DNA from: Oleomonas cavernae
GTDB lineage: Bacteria; Pseudomonadota; Alphaproteobacteria; Zavarziniales; Zavarziniaceae
Direction: 5' to 3'
Assembly: GCF_003590945.1 (NCBI RefSeq)
Contig: NZ_QYUK01000011.1
Coordinates: 1,826,001 to 1,890,000 of the forward strand
DNA: 64,000 bases
The position numbers and the translations under genes are program-made. The notes under the pieces were generated by a model, which did not search any database, was not told the DNA's origin, and was given only the letters and a program-made list of their open reading frames with translations. Positions 8,352 to 17,380 of this stretch are shown piece by piece. Numbering within the stretch: the stretch's first letter is position 1; each line of letters opens with the position of its first letter.

Positions 8352-9540
8352 CTAGTAGTTTTGCGCCGTCACGTCGCAGCCGTAAATCCAGTCCTGGCGG
8401 GCATGGACCTTCGACGGCATCACCCGGGCACCCAGCCACAGGGCCCCGTATTTGACCAATTGGCCGGCCTTGCTGCGCACATGGAAATGCCGGGCATTGG
8501 CGCGGGCGCCGAGCTGGACCCTGGCGGTGCGCGGCTGGCGCAGGATCGCGTAGCGTTGCAGGGCCACGACGGCATCCTGCGGCTGGGCGGCGAGGCAGCG
8601 CGACAGGACCCAGGCATCCTCGATCGCCATGACCGCGCCCTGGGCCAGGAAGGGCAGCATGGGGTGGCAGGCGTCGCCCAGCAGGGTCACCGGGCCCTCG
8701 CTCCAGCGGGCCAGGGGCGCGCGATCGAACAGGGCGCGGCGATGGCAGGCGCCGGCCCGCGCGATGATCTGCTGCAAGGTATCGTGCCAGCCGGCGAAAT
8801 CGGCGGCGAGTTCGGTCTTGTCGCCCTCGGCTGTCCAGGATTCCTGCTGCCAGGACGATTGCTCGACCACGCCGACGAAATTCACCAATTCGCCCCGGCG
8901 CAGATAGTAGGTGACGGCATGGCGCCCCGGCCCGGCCCAGATGCAGGCCGACGGCGGCACGAGGTCGCGCAGTCCCTCGGCCGGGACCACCAGCCGCCAG
9001 GCGACATTGCCGGTGAACCGCGGGGCGTCGGGGCCCAGCATCTGCGCCCTGACCGCGGAATGGATGCCGTCCGCGCCGATCAGGATATCGCCGGTGACCT
9101 CGCCGCCGGTCGCCAGGCGGGCCACGACGCCGGTGCCGTCGAGGCGGTAGTCGGTGACCTTGGCGCTGGTCCGCACGGCCTGGGGTGCCCGCGCGATCAG
9201 GGCCCGGACCAGCACCTCGAGCAGGTCGGCCCGGTGCAGGTGCAGGTAGGGCGCGCCGTAGCGTGCCACGGCGGCACCCTCCAGCGGCACGGTGAAGATC
9301 TGGCGGCCGCTCTGCCCAGGCGCATCTCGATCTGCCGGGGCGCGAAAGCGTAGGACGCCACGGCGGCATCGAGGTCCAGCGCCTTGAGCACGCGCATGCC
9401 GTTGGGGCTGATCTGGAGGCCCGCGCCAACCTCGGCAAAGGCCGCCGACTGTTCCAGCAGTTCGACCTCGATACCGGCCTGGATCAGGCACAGGGCGGTG
9501 GTCAGGCCGCCGATGCCGCCCCCGCGATCAGGGCTTTCAA
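8352..9540 (-). CDS. FAD-dependent aromatic-type monooxygenase (frameshifted twice in this sequence)
   Basis: Joined over two single-base losses, this encodes a flavoprotein hydroxylase of about 396 residues. The N-terminus gives the dinucleotide-binding run around IAGGGIGGL, then FAEVGAGLQISPNGMRVLKAL. Later come GADGIHSAVRAQM (the second FAD motif) and LLGDACHPMLPFLAQG, the third FAD motif of salicylate/3-hydroxybenzoate hydroxylase relatives. The breaks are at the C runs 9519-9523 and 9315-9317 (G runs on the coding strand); adding one base to each restores the full frame. The best start is a TTG at 9540, 12 bases after the aguB stop, so it is probably cotranscribed with aguB. The substrate is unknown. 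Confidence 0.78.
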
Positions 9541-9552
9541 GTCAGCGCACCG

Positions 9553-10446
9553 TCAATAGGCGGCCGCGGCATGGGGATGCTCCCCATCGAGGGAAAGCAG
9601 GACGTCATAGAGCTCGGGCCGGCGATCGCGGAACACGCCCCAGGAACGGCGCTGGTGCGCCGTGGCATCCAGGTCGAAGGTGGCGGTCAGCACGGTTTGC
9701 GTCGCCTTGTCGGCCTCCGCCACCTTGGCGCCGGTCGGATCGGCGATGAAGGACGAGCCGTAGAAGGTGATCTGGGTATTGCGCTTGCCGGGCTCGGTCC
9801 CGATTCGGTTAGAGGCGACCAGCGGCATCAGGTTGGCGCCGGCGTGGCCCTGCATCACCCGCTGCCAATGGGCCGAGGAATCGAGCGTGGAATCATGCGG
9901 TTCGGTGCCGATCGCCGTCGGGTAGAACAGGATCTCCGCCCCCAGCAGGGCCATGGAGCGGGCGCTTTCGGGGAACCACTGATCCCAGCAGATGCCAACG
10001 CCAATACGGGCATAGCGGGTATCCCACACCCGGAAACCGGTATCGCCGGGCGAGAAATAGAATTTCTCGGTATAGCCGGGGCCGTCGGGAATATGGCTCT
10101 TGCGGTAATTGCCCAGCACCGCGCCGTCGGCGTCGACCACCGCGACCGAATTGTAGAAGGCCTGGCCCGCCCGCTCGAAATACGAGACCGGCAGCACGAC
10201 CTGCAATTCCGCCGCCAGGCGGGCAAAGTGGGCGATCAGCGGGTTATCGTCGAACGGCTGGGCCAGATCGAAGAAATCATGAATCTGGTCCTGGCAAAAG
10301 TAAGGCGTCTCGAACAGTTCCTGGATCAGGATGATCTGCGCGCCCTGGGCCGCCGCCGCGCGCACCAGGCCCTCGGCCCTTGCGATATTGCCGACAGTGT
10401 CCCAGTCGCACGCCATCTGGGTTGCTGCCACGGTCACGTTTCGCAT
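9553..10446 (-). CDS. aguB: N-carbamoylputrescine amidase
   Basis: A 297-residue nitrilase-superfamily enzyme that hydrolyses N-carbamoylputrescine to putrescine, CO2 and ammonia in the cytosol. The Glu-Lys-Cys triad is visible as E43 (LIQEL), K116 (YRKSHIP) and C153 (GVGICWDQWFPE). The stretches SHIPDGPGYTEKFYFSPGDTG-like (about 117-137) and IGTEPHD are characteristic of the AguB branch. The agmatine deiminase that makes its substrate is encoded 1.7 kb away on the other strand, which supports the call. The start is in a gap of about 40 bases after the excalibur gene. Confidence 0.92.
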   Translation of the reverse strand: MRNVTVAATQMACDWDTVGNIARAEGLVRAAAAQGAQIILIQELFETPYFCQDQIHDFFDLAQPFDDNPLIAHFARLAAELQVVLPVSYFERAGQAFYNSVAVVDADGAVLGNYRKSHIPDGPGYTEKFYFSPGDTGFRVWDTRYARIGVGICWDQWFPESARSMALLGAEILFYPTAIGTEPHDSTLDSSAHWQRVMQGHAGANLMPLVASNRIGTEPGKRNTQITFYGSSFIADPTGAKVAEADKATQTVLTATFDLDATAHQRRSWGVFRDRRPELYDVLLSLDGEHPHAAAAY

Positions 10447-10485
10447 CGGTCCGCTCCTTGGTTGCGCGGGGCGGAGTGTGCCCCA

Positions 10486-10709
10486 TCACGTCGTCGATTT
10501 GAAGCCGCAGAGGTCTTCGCACGGGATCCCGTCGCCGTCCCGGTCCAAGACGCTGCCGCCACACTGCTTGTAATAGAACCGCGCCTCGTCGCAGTCGCGC
10601 ATCTGGTCGCAGGTGCGTTTGGCTTCGCAGGTCTCCTTGGGGCCGGCGACATTTCCTGCGCGGCCGCCGGATACCCAAGGAGGCAGACCAGCAGCAAGAC
10701 CCGGCGCAC
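10486..10709 (-). CDS. Small secreted excalibur-domain protein (frameshifted in this sequence)
   Basis: The frame starting with a GTG at 10709 encodes a signal peptide, RRVLLLVCLLGYPAAAQ. The excalibur calcium-binding domain continues in a second frame: ETCEAKRTCDQMRDCDEA, then DRDGDGIPCEDLCG before the stop at 10486. One lost base in the CC at 10655-10656 explains the switch, the same G-run loss seen in other genes here. The restored product is about 74 residues and would be periplasmic. The excalibur fold, with Cys pairs and the DxDxDGxxCE loop, is usually found at the end of secreted nucleases; here it stands alone. It starts three bases after the TetR stop, so it is in that operon. Confidence 0.65.
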
Positions 10710-10712
10710 GGC

Positions 10713-11426
10713 TCAGCGTTTCCGTGAGGGCCGCTTGGGCGCGGGTGCCAGCGCGGCCATGGTTTCGGGCGATGCCGGCTGGCGCAGCAGGCCCTCGAGC
10801 GTGTCGAGCAGATTCTGGCGCGCAACCTCTTCGGTCCAGCGCGGCGGCCAGAGATCGGGCCGCTGGCCGACCGAACGCCGCGACGACAGGATCGAAAAGG
10901 CATAGAGGATGGCAAAACGAAACCGCTGCTCCATCAGCGGCGATGGCAGTGCGGGAAGCATGTGCCGAAGGTGCGCGAGGCAACGGCGCGTCGCCAGCCC
11001 CAGCTCGACATGAATGCCCTCGAAGATCAGGTCGGGGTGCTTGGCCATCATCATGTCGACGAATGCCGCCATGTCGGTGTCGAAGCCCAGGTCGCCGGGC
11101 TCCTCGTGCGGCAGGCGGATCAGGATGTCCAACACGTCGCGGACGGCACGCGGGCCGCCGGCGGCTTCCATGGCGTCGATCCGGCGGTGCCGGTGGGTAT
11201 CAATGATCTGCGCGATCTCGCCGGCAAGTTCACGCGCAAGGGCTTCCTTGCTGGCAAAATAATAGTGCACCGAGCCGGTATTCTTCTGCCCCGCCGCGCG
11301 GACGATATCGCGGATCGAGACCCCTTCAAGGCCATCGCGGGCAAACAGCACCAGCGCGGTCCGCTTGATGAGATCCCTGGTATCTCCGTCTTTCAGCGGG
11401 CCGTCGTTGAGCATGCCTGCAACCAT
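10713..11426 (-). CDS. TetR/AcrR family transcriptional regulator
   Basis: A 237-residue repressor. The N-terminal helix-turn-helix is about residues 18-64 (ALVLFARDGLEGVSIRDIVR, then KNTGSVHYYFASKEAL, the conserved tyrosine-rich TetR motif). The ligand domain follows, and a basic tail ends PKRPSRKR. An in-frame ATG at 11414 is an alternative start. It is divergent from the GXWXG/DUF4334 gene and followed at once by the excalibur gene. Paired direct repeats in the divergent gap are candidate operators. Ligand unknown. Confidence 0.85.
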   Translation of the reverse strand: MVAGMLNDGPLKDGDTRDLIKRTALVLFARDGLEGVSIRDIVRAAGQKNTGSVHYYFASKEALARELAGEIAQIIDTHRHRRIDAMEAAGGPRAVRDVLDILIRLPHEEPGDLGFDTDMAAFVDMMMAKHPDLIFEGIHVELGLATRRCLAHLRHMLPALPSPLMEQRFRFAILYAFSILSSRRSVGQRPDLWPPRWTEEVARQNLLDTLEGLLRQPASPETMAALAPAPKRPSRKR

Positions 11427-11488
11427 CCGTCTGTCCTGGCAGCGCCGATTGTGGCCCGCGTCCCGGGCCGGCGCAGTAATTAAAATAC

Positions 11489-11516
11489 CGATTTACAAAT
11501 TTAGAACAACGATTTA
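11489..11516. promoter_or_regulatory. Direct repeats in the TetR / GXWXG divergent promoter
   Basis: CGATTTA occurs at 11489-11495 and again at 11510-11516, 21 bases apart (two helical turns), in an AT-rich patch that stands out in this GC-rich DNA. This arrangement on one face of the helix suits cooperative binding of a TetR dimer pair or an activator. The function is inferred. Confidence 0.4.
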
Positions 11517-11543
11517 TAACCTGCCTCAAACGGGAGGAACAAG

Positions 11544-11990
11544 ATGACGAATGCCACTGCGTTGTTCGAGGCCATCCTCGCAAGCGACCAGCCGCCGGAT
11601 GCCCAGGCCCTGGATGCCCTCTTCGACCGCCTGGAACCGGTCGAGGCGGCATTCATGCTGGGCGACTGGGAGGGCGGCACCTTCAATACCGGGCACGAGG
11701 CCGAAGCCCAGCTTCTGGCCATCAACTGGGCCGGCAAGGCCTTCCACGATGCCGAGCACGTCGACCCGATCGTCTGCCGCGACCCCGACGGCAAGCGCTT
11801 CGCCAACAAGATCCTGGGCAGTGCCCGGCTTCGCGCCATGCACTACCGCGGCTCGGTCACGGCGACCATGATCTATGACGACCATCCGATCTTCGACCAC
11901 TTCCGCAAGGTCAGCGACAAGCTGGTGGTGGGCGCGATGGACCGCAAAGGCGAGAACAGAACGGGCTACTTCTTCCTGCGCCGTCTCTGA
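11544..11990 (+). CDS. GXWXG / DUF4334 domain protein
   Basis: A 148-residue protein with the two-part layout of this family. Residues about 25-85 hold the GXWXG domain, with the eponymous motif seen as GDWEGG, and residues about 90-147 hold DUF4334 with MHYRGSVTATMIYDDHPIFD and a closing GYFFLRR. Length is normal. The function is unknown in general; members often sit beside regulators of lipid or xenobiotic metabolism. It has a good ribosome site (GGGAGG) and is divergent from a TetR regulator, its probable controller. Confidence 0.85.
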   Translation: MTNATALFEAILASDQPPDAQALDALFDRLEPVEAAFMLGDWEGGTFNTGHEAEAQLLAINWAGKAFHDAEHVDPIVCRDPDGKRFANKILGSARLRAMHYRGSVTATMIYDDHPIFDHFRKVSDKLVVGAMDRKGENRTGYFFLRRL

Positions 11991-12098
11991 GCGGCCGCCT
12001 GCCCCCGGCGGTATGCCGGTGCGCATGCCCCCCATCGACGCAGCCCGCTTGCCCGCGCACAAGGCGGACGGCAGGATGGCGCCGACGGGGAGAGTGGA

Positions 12099-13208
12099 AT
12101 GGCGCTGACATTGTCGTCGACACCGCGGGCCGATGGCTTCCGCATGCCGGGCGAATTCGAGCCGCACCAGGGCTGCTGGCTGATCTGGCCCGAGCGGACC
12201 GACAACTGGCGCGCGGGCGCCAAGCCGGCACAAAAGGCCTTTGCCGCGGTCGCCGGCGCCATCGCGCAGGGCGAGCCGGTGACCGTGCTGGCCTCGGCGG
12301 CGCAATTCGTCAACGCCCGGCGCCAGTTGCCCGCCCCGGTTCGCGTGATCGAAGCCGCCAGCAACGATAGCTGGTGCCGCGATGTCGGCCCCAGCTTCGT
12401 GACCGACGACAAGGGCCGCCTGCGCGGGGTGGACTGGGGCTTCAACGCCTGGGGCGGGCTCTATTCCCCTCACGACCAGGACGAGCTGATCGCTGCCAAG
12501 ATCCTCGAGGTCGAGCGCACGCCGCGCTACCGCGCGCCCCTGGTGCTGGAAGGCGGCTCGATCCATGTCGACGGCCAGGGCACGGTGCTGACCACCGAGG
12601 AATGCCTGCTCAACCCCAACCGTAACCCCGAGCTGTCGCGCGGCGCGATCGAGCGGCATCTGAAGGATTACCTCAACGTCGAGACCGTGGTCTGGCTGGG
12701 CCCCGGCGTATACTTGGACGAAACAGACGGCCATATCGACAACCTCGCCTGCTTCGTGAAGCCCGGCGTGGTGGCGCTGACCTGGTGCGACGATCCCGAG
12801 GATCCGCAATATGCGATTTCCAAGGATGCCTTCGACCGCCTGTCGAAGGCACGGGATGCCCGGGGACGCAGCTTCGAGATCGTCAAGCTGCCCTCGCCCG
12901 GGCCGCTGTATGCGACGGCCGACGAGGCATCGACCGTCGACGACTGGAGCCTGGACATGGACGCGAGCGGCGGCCAGGAACGCAGCGGCGGCCATCGCCT
13001 GGCAGGGTCTTACGTGAATTTCTATATCGGCAACGGCGTGGTGGTCATGCCCCTGCTCGACCCCAAGACCGATGCCCAGGCCCAGGCGATCGTCGCCGGC
13101 CTGTTCCCCGACCGCCGCATCATCGCCGTGCCCGGGCGGGAGATCCTGCTGGGCGGCGGCAACATCCATTGCATCACCCAACAGCAGCCGCTGGGCCGCC
13201 CCGACTGA
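12099..13208 (+). CDS. aguA: Agmatine deiminase
   Basis: A 369-residue guanidino-modifying enzyme that turns agmatine into N-carbamoylputrescine and ammonia. It has [18 protein letters not shown] at residues 16-33, [10 protein letters not shown] with the catalytic Asp region, [21 protein letters not shown], and the C-terminal GGGNIHC supplying the nucleophilic cysteine. Length and order match AguA. With aguB it forms a complete two-step route from agmatine to putrescine. RidA follows 15 bases downstream, very likely in the same transcript. GGGGAGAG lies just upstream of the start. Confidence 0.94.
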   Translation: MALTLSSTPRADGFRMPGEFEPHQGCWLIWPERTDNWRAGAKPAQKAFAAVAGAIAQGEPVTVLASAAQFVNARRQLPAPVRVIEAASNDSWCRDVGPSFVTDDKGRLRGVDWGFNAWGGLYSPHDQDELIAAKILEVERTPRYRAPLVLEGGSIHVDGQGTVLTTEECLLNPNRNPELSRGAIERHLKDYLNVETVVWLGPGVYLDETDGHIDNLACFVKPGVVALTWCDDPEDPQYAISKDAFDRLSKARDARGRSFEIVKLPSPGPLYATADEASTVDDWSLDMDASGGQERSGGHRLAGSYVNFYIGNGVVVMPLLDPKTDAQAQAIVAGLFPDRRIIAVPGREILLGGGNIHCITQQQPLGRPD

Positions 13209-13223
13209 CGAAGTGAGAGTGAC

Positions 13224-13685
13224 ATGACCGGTAAAGTCGATGCCCGCCTGGCGCAACTCGGGCTGACCCTGCCCACCCCCGTGGCGCCGGTGGCCAATTA
13301 CGTGCCCTTCACCATCGTCGGCAACCTCCTGTTCATTTCGGGTCAACTGCCACTGAACGCCGACGGCCTGGTCAAGGGCACCCTGGGCCAGGATATCTCG
13401 GTCGAGGCCGGTTACGCCGCGGCGCGAACCTGTGCCGTCAACCTGATCGCCCAGGCCAAGGCGGCCCTGGGCGACCTGGACCGGGTGACGCGGGTGGCCA
13501 AGATCGGCGCCTTCATCGCCTGCGCCGCCGGCTTCACCGACCAGCCCAAGGTCGCCAACGGCGCTTCGGACCTGATGGTGGAAGTGTTCGGCGAGGCCGG
13601 GCGCCATGCCCGCAGCGCCGTCGGCACCAACGCCTTGCCCTTGGGCGCCGCGGTCGAGGTCGATGTCATCATCGAGTTTGCCTGA
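13224..13685 (+). CDS. RidA family protein (YjgF/YER057c/UK114)
   Basis: A 153-residue RidA homologue of the longer subgroup. It has the family pattern NLLFISGQLPL near the start, a DLDRVTRVAKIGAFIACAAGF core, and a C-terminal RSAVGTNALPLGAAVEVDVI stretch in which the Arg that binds the substrate carboxylate is retained. RidA proteins hydrolyse reactive enamine/imine intermediates that leak from PLP and related enzymes. It lies directly after aguA and overlaps the next gene by one base (TGATG), so an operon is likely. A protective role in polyamine metabolism is inference. Confidence 0.9.
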   Translation: MTGKVDARLAQLGLTLPTPVAPVANYVPFTIVGNLLFISGQLPLNADGLVKGTLGQDISVEAGYAAARTCAVNLIAQAKAALGDLDRVTRVAKIGAFIACAAGFTDQPKVANGASDLMVEVFGEAGRHARSAVGTNALPLGAAVEVDVIIEFA

Positions 13686-13999
13686 TGCTGCCGATGCCTG
13701 AGGGGACGGAGGAGGTCACCCGGGCCTATCGCTGGATGTGGCTGGCGATCGTCACCCTTGGGCTGGGGGCGCTCGTCGCCTGGCGGCAGGCGCGGCAATT
13801 CGATCAGGACGATCCGTTCACCGCCGCGCATCGCCGCCATATCAGCCGCAGCGTCGGCCAGTGTGCCGCCGTCTTCGGCCTGGGGATTCTGCTCAGTGCA
13901 ACCGCTGTCGGCATCTTCGTCCAGGCGGCGGCGATCATCTGGTACCTTCACCGTTATGCCACCGGCTCGGTCCTGGCCGAAGACCGGCTTGCCCCATAA
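13685..13999 (+). CDS. Small inner-membrane protein, DUF4870-like
   Basis: 104 residues with two or three membrane segments: MWLAIVTLGLGALVAW near the N-terminus and a longer hydrophobic run from about residue 60 that holds GLGILLSATAVGIF. Between them lies HRRHISRSVGQ, reminiscent of the short loop in DUF4870 proteins, but the match is loose. Its ATG overlaps the ridA stop by one base, so it is translationally coupled. After its stop a 16-base unit containing TAAAGATCATC is repeated twice before the next start codon. Function unknown. Confidence 0.65.
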   Translation: MLPMPEGTEEVTRAYRWMWLAIVTLGLGALVAWRQARQFDQDDPFTAAHRRHISRSVGQCAAVFGLGILLSATAVGIFVQAAAIIWYLHRYATGSVLAEDRLAP

Positions 14000-14025
14000 A
14001 GATCATCCCCCGTAAAGATCATCTC

Positions 14026-14763
14026 ATGACCACCGACTGGCTCCGTTCCCTGCCCGTGGCCCATCGCGGCCTGCATGATGCCAGGGCCGGGATCCCTGAA
14101 AACAGCCTGGCCGCCTTCGCCGCCGCGGCGCAAGGCGGCTATGCCCTTGAACTGGACATCCAGGTCTCGGCGGACGGCGTCCCCATGGTGTTCCACGACG
14201 ACACGCTGGACCGCATGACCGCGCACAAGGGCCGGGTCGATGCCCGGCCGGCGGCCGAACTGGCCGAGATCACCTTGGCCAAGACGGCCGAGAGAATCCC
14301 CACCCTGGCCGAGGTGCTGGCGCTGGTGGCGGGCCGGGTGCCGATCCTGGTCGAGGTGAAGGCCGCCCGGGGCAAGGTCGGGCCGCTGGAGGCGGCGACG
14401 GCCGAGGTCTTGCAGCCCTATCGCGGGCGCTATGCGGTGCAGTCGTTCAACCCCTTCTCCATGGGCTGGTTCCGCGCCCACGCGCCGCTGGTGCCGCGCG
14501 GGCAGATCTCCATGGATTATCGCATGGACGACCAGGAACCGCTGAAGCCCTATCAGAAATGGCTGCTGACCCATCTGCTGTTCAACCGCATCAGCCGGCC
14601 GCATTTCATCGCCTATGATGTCCGCGCCCTGCCCAGCCGTGCCACCACCCGCGCCCGCAAACAGGGCCTGCCCCTGCTGACCTGGACCGTGCGCACCCCG
14701 GCCGACCGCAAGCGCGCCGGCGACCACGCCGACAACATCATCTTCGAAGGCTTCCGGCCATGA
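14026..14763 (+). CDS. Glycerophosphodiester phosphodiesterase
   Basis: A 245-residue TIM-barrel phosphodiesterase releasing glycerol 3-phosphate from deacylated phospholipids. The catalytic HRG is in VAHRGLHD (residues 12-19), followed by PENSLAAF and the metal-binding ELDIQVSADGVPMVFHDD. ILVEVKA supplies the later acid residue and LLTWTVR the barrel end. No signal peptide, so it acts in the cytosol. The start at 14026 was preferred because the frame further upstream overlaps the membrane gene in a different frame. It overlaps the following SDR by four bases (ATGA). Confidence 0.9.
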   Translation: MTTDWLRSLPVAHRGLHDARAGIPENSLAAFAAAAQGGYALELDIQVSADGVPMVFHDDTLDRMTAHKGRVDARPAAELAEITLAKTAERIPTLAEVLALVAGRVPILVEVKAARGKVGPLEAATAEVLQPYRGRYAVQSFNPFSMGWFRAHAPLVPRGQISMDYRMDDQEPLKPYQKWLLTHLLFNRISRPHFIAYDVRALPSRATTRARKQGLPLLTWTVRTPADRKRAGDHADNIIFEGFRP

Positions 14764-15509
14764 GCCGGGGCACGCTGATCGTCACCGGTGGCAGCCGGGG
14801 CATCGGCGCCGCCATCTGCCGCCGTGCCGCGGCCGACGGTTTTGCCGTGGCGGTGAACTACGCCAGCGGGCACGCGGCAGCGGCCGAGGTGGTTGCCGCC
14901 ATCACCCGGGCGGGCGGCCGGGCGGTGGCGATCGAAGCCGATGTCGCCGACGAGGCGGCGGTGGTGCGCCTGTTCAACGACGCGGAGTCGGCCCTCGGCC
15001 CTCTCGCCGGCCTGGTCAACAATGCCGGGATCACCGGCGGCTTCCGCGCGGTGGCCGATCTCGACGCCGCGATGATCGCCCGCGTGCTGGCGGTGAACGT
15101 CACCGGCGCGATGATCTGCGCCCGCGAGGCGGTGCGCCGCCTGTCGACCGCCCGCGGGGGACAAGGCGGCGTGATCGTCAACATCTCCTCGCGCGCTGCC
15201 GATACCGGCGGTGCGGGCGAATGGGTGCACTACGCCGCGACCAAGGGCGCCGTCGACAGTTTCACCGTTGGCCTGGCGCGCGAGGTGGCACGCGAGGGCA
15301 TCCGCGTGAACGCCGTCGCCCCCGGCCTGGTGGCAAGCGACCTGCACGGCAGCGCCGGCGACCCCGGCCGCCCTGCCCGCATGGCCCCGCTGATCCCCAT
15401 GGGCCGGGCTGGTTTGCCGCAGGAAGTGGCCGAGGCGGTGGCCTTCCTGCTCTCTCCCGCCGCCAGTTACATCACCGGCGCCATCCTGGACGTCGGCGGC
15501 GGGCGCTGA
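14760..15509 (+). CDS. SDR family oxidoreductase (glucose 1-dehydrogenase / FabG-like)
   Basis: 249 residues, classical SDR: TGGSRGIG cofactor loop (residues 8-15), NNAG near 86, catalytic Ser in NISSRAAD, YAATK near 159, and RVNAVAPG afterward. It ends with YITGAILDVGGGR, the usual closing motif of FabG-like members. The start codon overlaps the GDPD stop (ATGA), so the two are translationally coupled. Substrate unknown. A palindromic repeat follows in the convergent gap. Confidence 0.88.
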   Translation: MSRGTLIVTGGSRGIGAAICRRAAADGFAVAVNYASGHAAAAEVVAAITRAGGRAVAIEADVADEAAVVRLFNDAESALGPLAGLVNNAGITGGFRAVADLDAAMIARVLAVNVTGAMICAREAVRRLSTARGGQGGVIVNISSRAADTGGAGEWVHYAATKGAVDSFTVGLAREVAREGIRVNAVAPGLVASDLHGSAGDPGRPARMAPLIPMGRAGLPQEVAEAVAFLLSPAASYITGAILDVGGGR

Positions 15510-15525
15510 ACTTGGAACGGCATCG

Positions 15526-15638
15526 TGCGTCCTTCGAGACGCCACCTTTGGTGGCTCCTCAGGATGAGGAGAATCTTTATGCCACTAAGATTCTCCTCAT
15601 CCTGAGGAGGGCGCGAAGCGCCCGTCTCGAAGGACGCA
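15526..15638. repeat. Palindromic intergenic repeat, family 1 (complete copy)
   Basis: Outer arms TGCGTCCTTCGAGACG and CGTCTCGAAGGACGCA are inverted, as are inner arms CTCCTCAGGATGAGGAGAAT and its complement, around a short AT-rich centre. It lies in the convergent gap between the SDR and GNAT genes. Relatives are at 27898, 38311 and 56959 in this window. Confidence 0.85.
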
Positions 15639-15651
15639 GGATGGTACTGCC

Positions 15652-16122
15652 TCACCCCGGCTCGCGGATCATCAGCTTGCGCGGTATCTTGTGGGTGCCG
15701 GCGATGCGGCCGGTGTCGCGGAAGCCCCATCTTTCGTAGAAGGCGATGGCCCGGGCGTTGTAGTGGATAACGCCCAGCTTCATCGGCACATCGTCCCGGA
15801 TCACCGCCTGCATCAGGCAATCGGCGGCCCCCTTCCCTTGCGCATGCGGGGCGACGATCAGCCAGTCCAGTTCGGGCAGGCCGGGATCGCTGTGGTCCAC
15901 GATGACGAAGCCGGCCAGGCGCCCCGCCTCGTCCGCCGCCACCAGGACCGTGCGTCCAGGGTCGGCGCAGGCCGCACTGGCCGAGGCGGTGATACGGGCA
16001 TTCTCCGCCCGCTGCTCGTCGGTCAAGCTCTCGTGATCGAAGGCGGGCGGGATGGCCGCCTGGGCGAGTGACGGGATGGCGGCCAGGTCGGCCAGAACCA
16101 GGGGACGGGTCGTGAATTTCAT
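15652..16122 (-). CDS. GNAT family N-acetyltransferase
   Basis: 156 residues from the ATG at 16122 (MKFTTRPLVLADLAAIPSL). The acetyl-CoA site is in LDWLIVAPHAQGKGAADCLM and the C-terminal IHYNARAIAFYERWGFRDTG, a classic GNAT motif B. A frame extension to 16170 adds unlikely residues. It is divergent from the FemAB-like gene by about 57 bases. Substrate not identifiable. Confidence 0.85.
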   Translation of the reverse strand: MKFTTRPLVLADLAAIPSLAQAAIPPAFDHESLTDEQRAENARITASASAACADPGRTVLVAADEAGRLAGFVIVDHSDPGLPELDWLIVAPHAQGKGAADCLMQAVIRDDVPMKLGVIHYNARAIAFYERWGFRDTGRIAGTHKIPRKLMIREPG

Positions 16123-16179
16123 GGGTGCAGTGTGCCAAGGCCCCTTGGCAGGCGGCAAGTCTGGCGCCACTTTCGGGGC

Positions 16180-17349
16180 ATGTCAGCAGACGGCGATATG
16201 GTCGAGATCGAGGTGGTGAAGGGCGCGGGCCTGATCGCGGCCGCTGCCTGGAACGCCTGCGCCGGCCCGGACAACCCCTTCGTCTCCCATGAATTCTTCG
16301 CTTGCGCGGAAAGCTCGGGCTGCGCCACGGCGGCCAAGGGCTGGGCACCGCATCACCTGGTCATGCGCCGGGCCGACGGCACCGTCATCGGCATCATGCC
16401 GCTGTACCTGAAGAACCATTCCTATGGCGAATATGTCTTCGACCATGGCTGGGCCCAGGCCTATGAGCGGGCCGGCGGGCGCTATTACCCCAAGCTTCAG
16501 TCGAGCGTGCCCTTCACCCCGGTGACCGGCCCGCGCTTCCTGGTCCATCCGCAAGCCGATCGGCCGTCGGTCGAGAGCGCCTTGCTGCGCGGGGCCATCC
16601 AGATCGCCGAAAGCAACAATATCTCGTCCCTGCACATCACCTTCGCGCAGGAGGGCGAATGGCAGCGCCTCGGCGAGCTGGGCCTGCTGCAGCGGATCGA
16701 CCAGCAGTTTCACTGGGAAAACCGCGGTTACAGCCGTTTCGACGATTTCCTGGGCGCGCTGACCTCGCGCAAGCGCAAGCAGATGAAGCGCGAACGGCGC
16801 GATGCCGTGCAGGACGGCGCGATCGAGGTGCTGTCGCTGACCGGCGACGCCCTGCGGCCGGAACATTGGGATGCCTTCAACCGCTGCTACCTCGCCACCG
16901 CCGCGCATAAATGGGGCAGCCCCTACCTCAACCGCGACTTCTTCCGCCACCTGCACGAGACCATGGCGGACAAGGTGCTGCTGGTCCTGGCCCGGCGCGA
17001 GGGGCGGTTCATCGCCGGCGCCTTGAACCTGATCGGGACCGACACGCTCTATGGCCGCAACTGGGGCGCCACCGAGGATCACCCCTTCCTGCATTTCGAG
17101 GTCTGCTACTACCGGGCGATCGATTTCGCGATCGAACGCGGCTTGGCGAAGGTGGAGGCCGGCGCCCAGGGCGAGCACAAGCTGGCGCGCGGCTATGTCC
17201 CAAGCCCGACCTATTCCCTGCACTGGATCGCCGATCCCGGTTTCAGGCGTGCCGTCGCCGACTACCTGAAGCGCGAGCGTGCCGCCGTGGCGAGCGAGGC
17301 CGCGATCCTGGAAGAGCACGTCCCCTACCGCCACGAGGACGGCAGTTAG
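16180..17349 (+). CDS. FemAB-like / DUF482 GNAT-fold protein
   Basis: A 389-residue member of the FemAB_like (PF04339) group annotated as peptidoglycan-biosynthesis-related. Diagnostic stretches are NPFVSHEFFACAESSGC, GIMPLYLKNHSYGEYVFDHG, then NRGYSRFDDFLGALTSRKRK and near the end AGAQGEHKLARGY. Two tandem acyltransferase folds are expected. The biochemical role is not proven in this family. The start at 16180 is chosen; an ATG at 16198 is also possible. Codon use is like the neighbours. Confidence 0.85.
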   Translation: MSADGDMVEIEVVKGAGLIAAAAWNACAGPDNPFVSHEFFACAESSGCATAAKGWAPHHLVMRRADGTVIGIMPLYLKNHSYGEYVFDHGWAQAYERAGGRYYPKLQSSVPFTPVTGPRFLVHPQADRPSVESALLRGAIQIAESNNISSLHITFAQEGEWQRLGELGLLQRIDQQFHWENRGYSRFDDFLGALTSRKRKQMKRERRDAVQDGAIEVLSLTGDALRPEHWDAFNRCYLATAAHKWGSPYLNRDFFRHLHETMADKVLLVLARREGRFIAGALNLIGTDTLYGRNWGATEDHPFLHFEVCYYRAIDFAIERGLAKVEAGAQGEHKLARGYVPSPTYSLHWIADPGFRRAVADYLKRERAAVASEAAILEEHVPYRHEDGS

Positions 17350-17380
17350 AACGCTTTTCCGTTCGTTGGATGGAAGCCCG

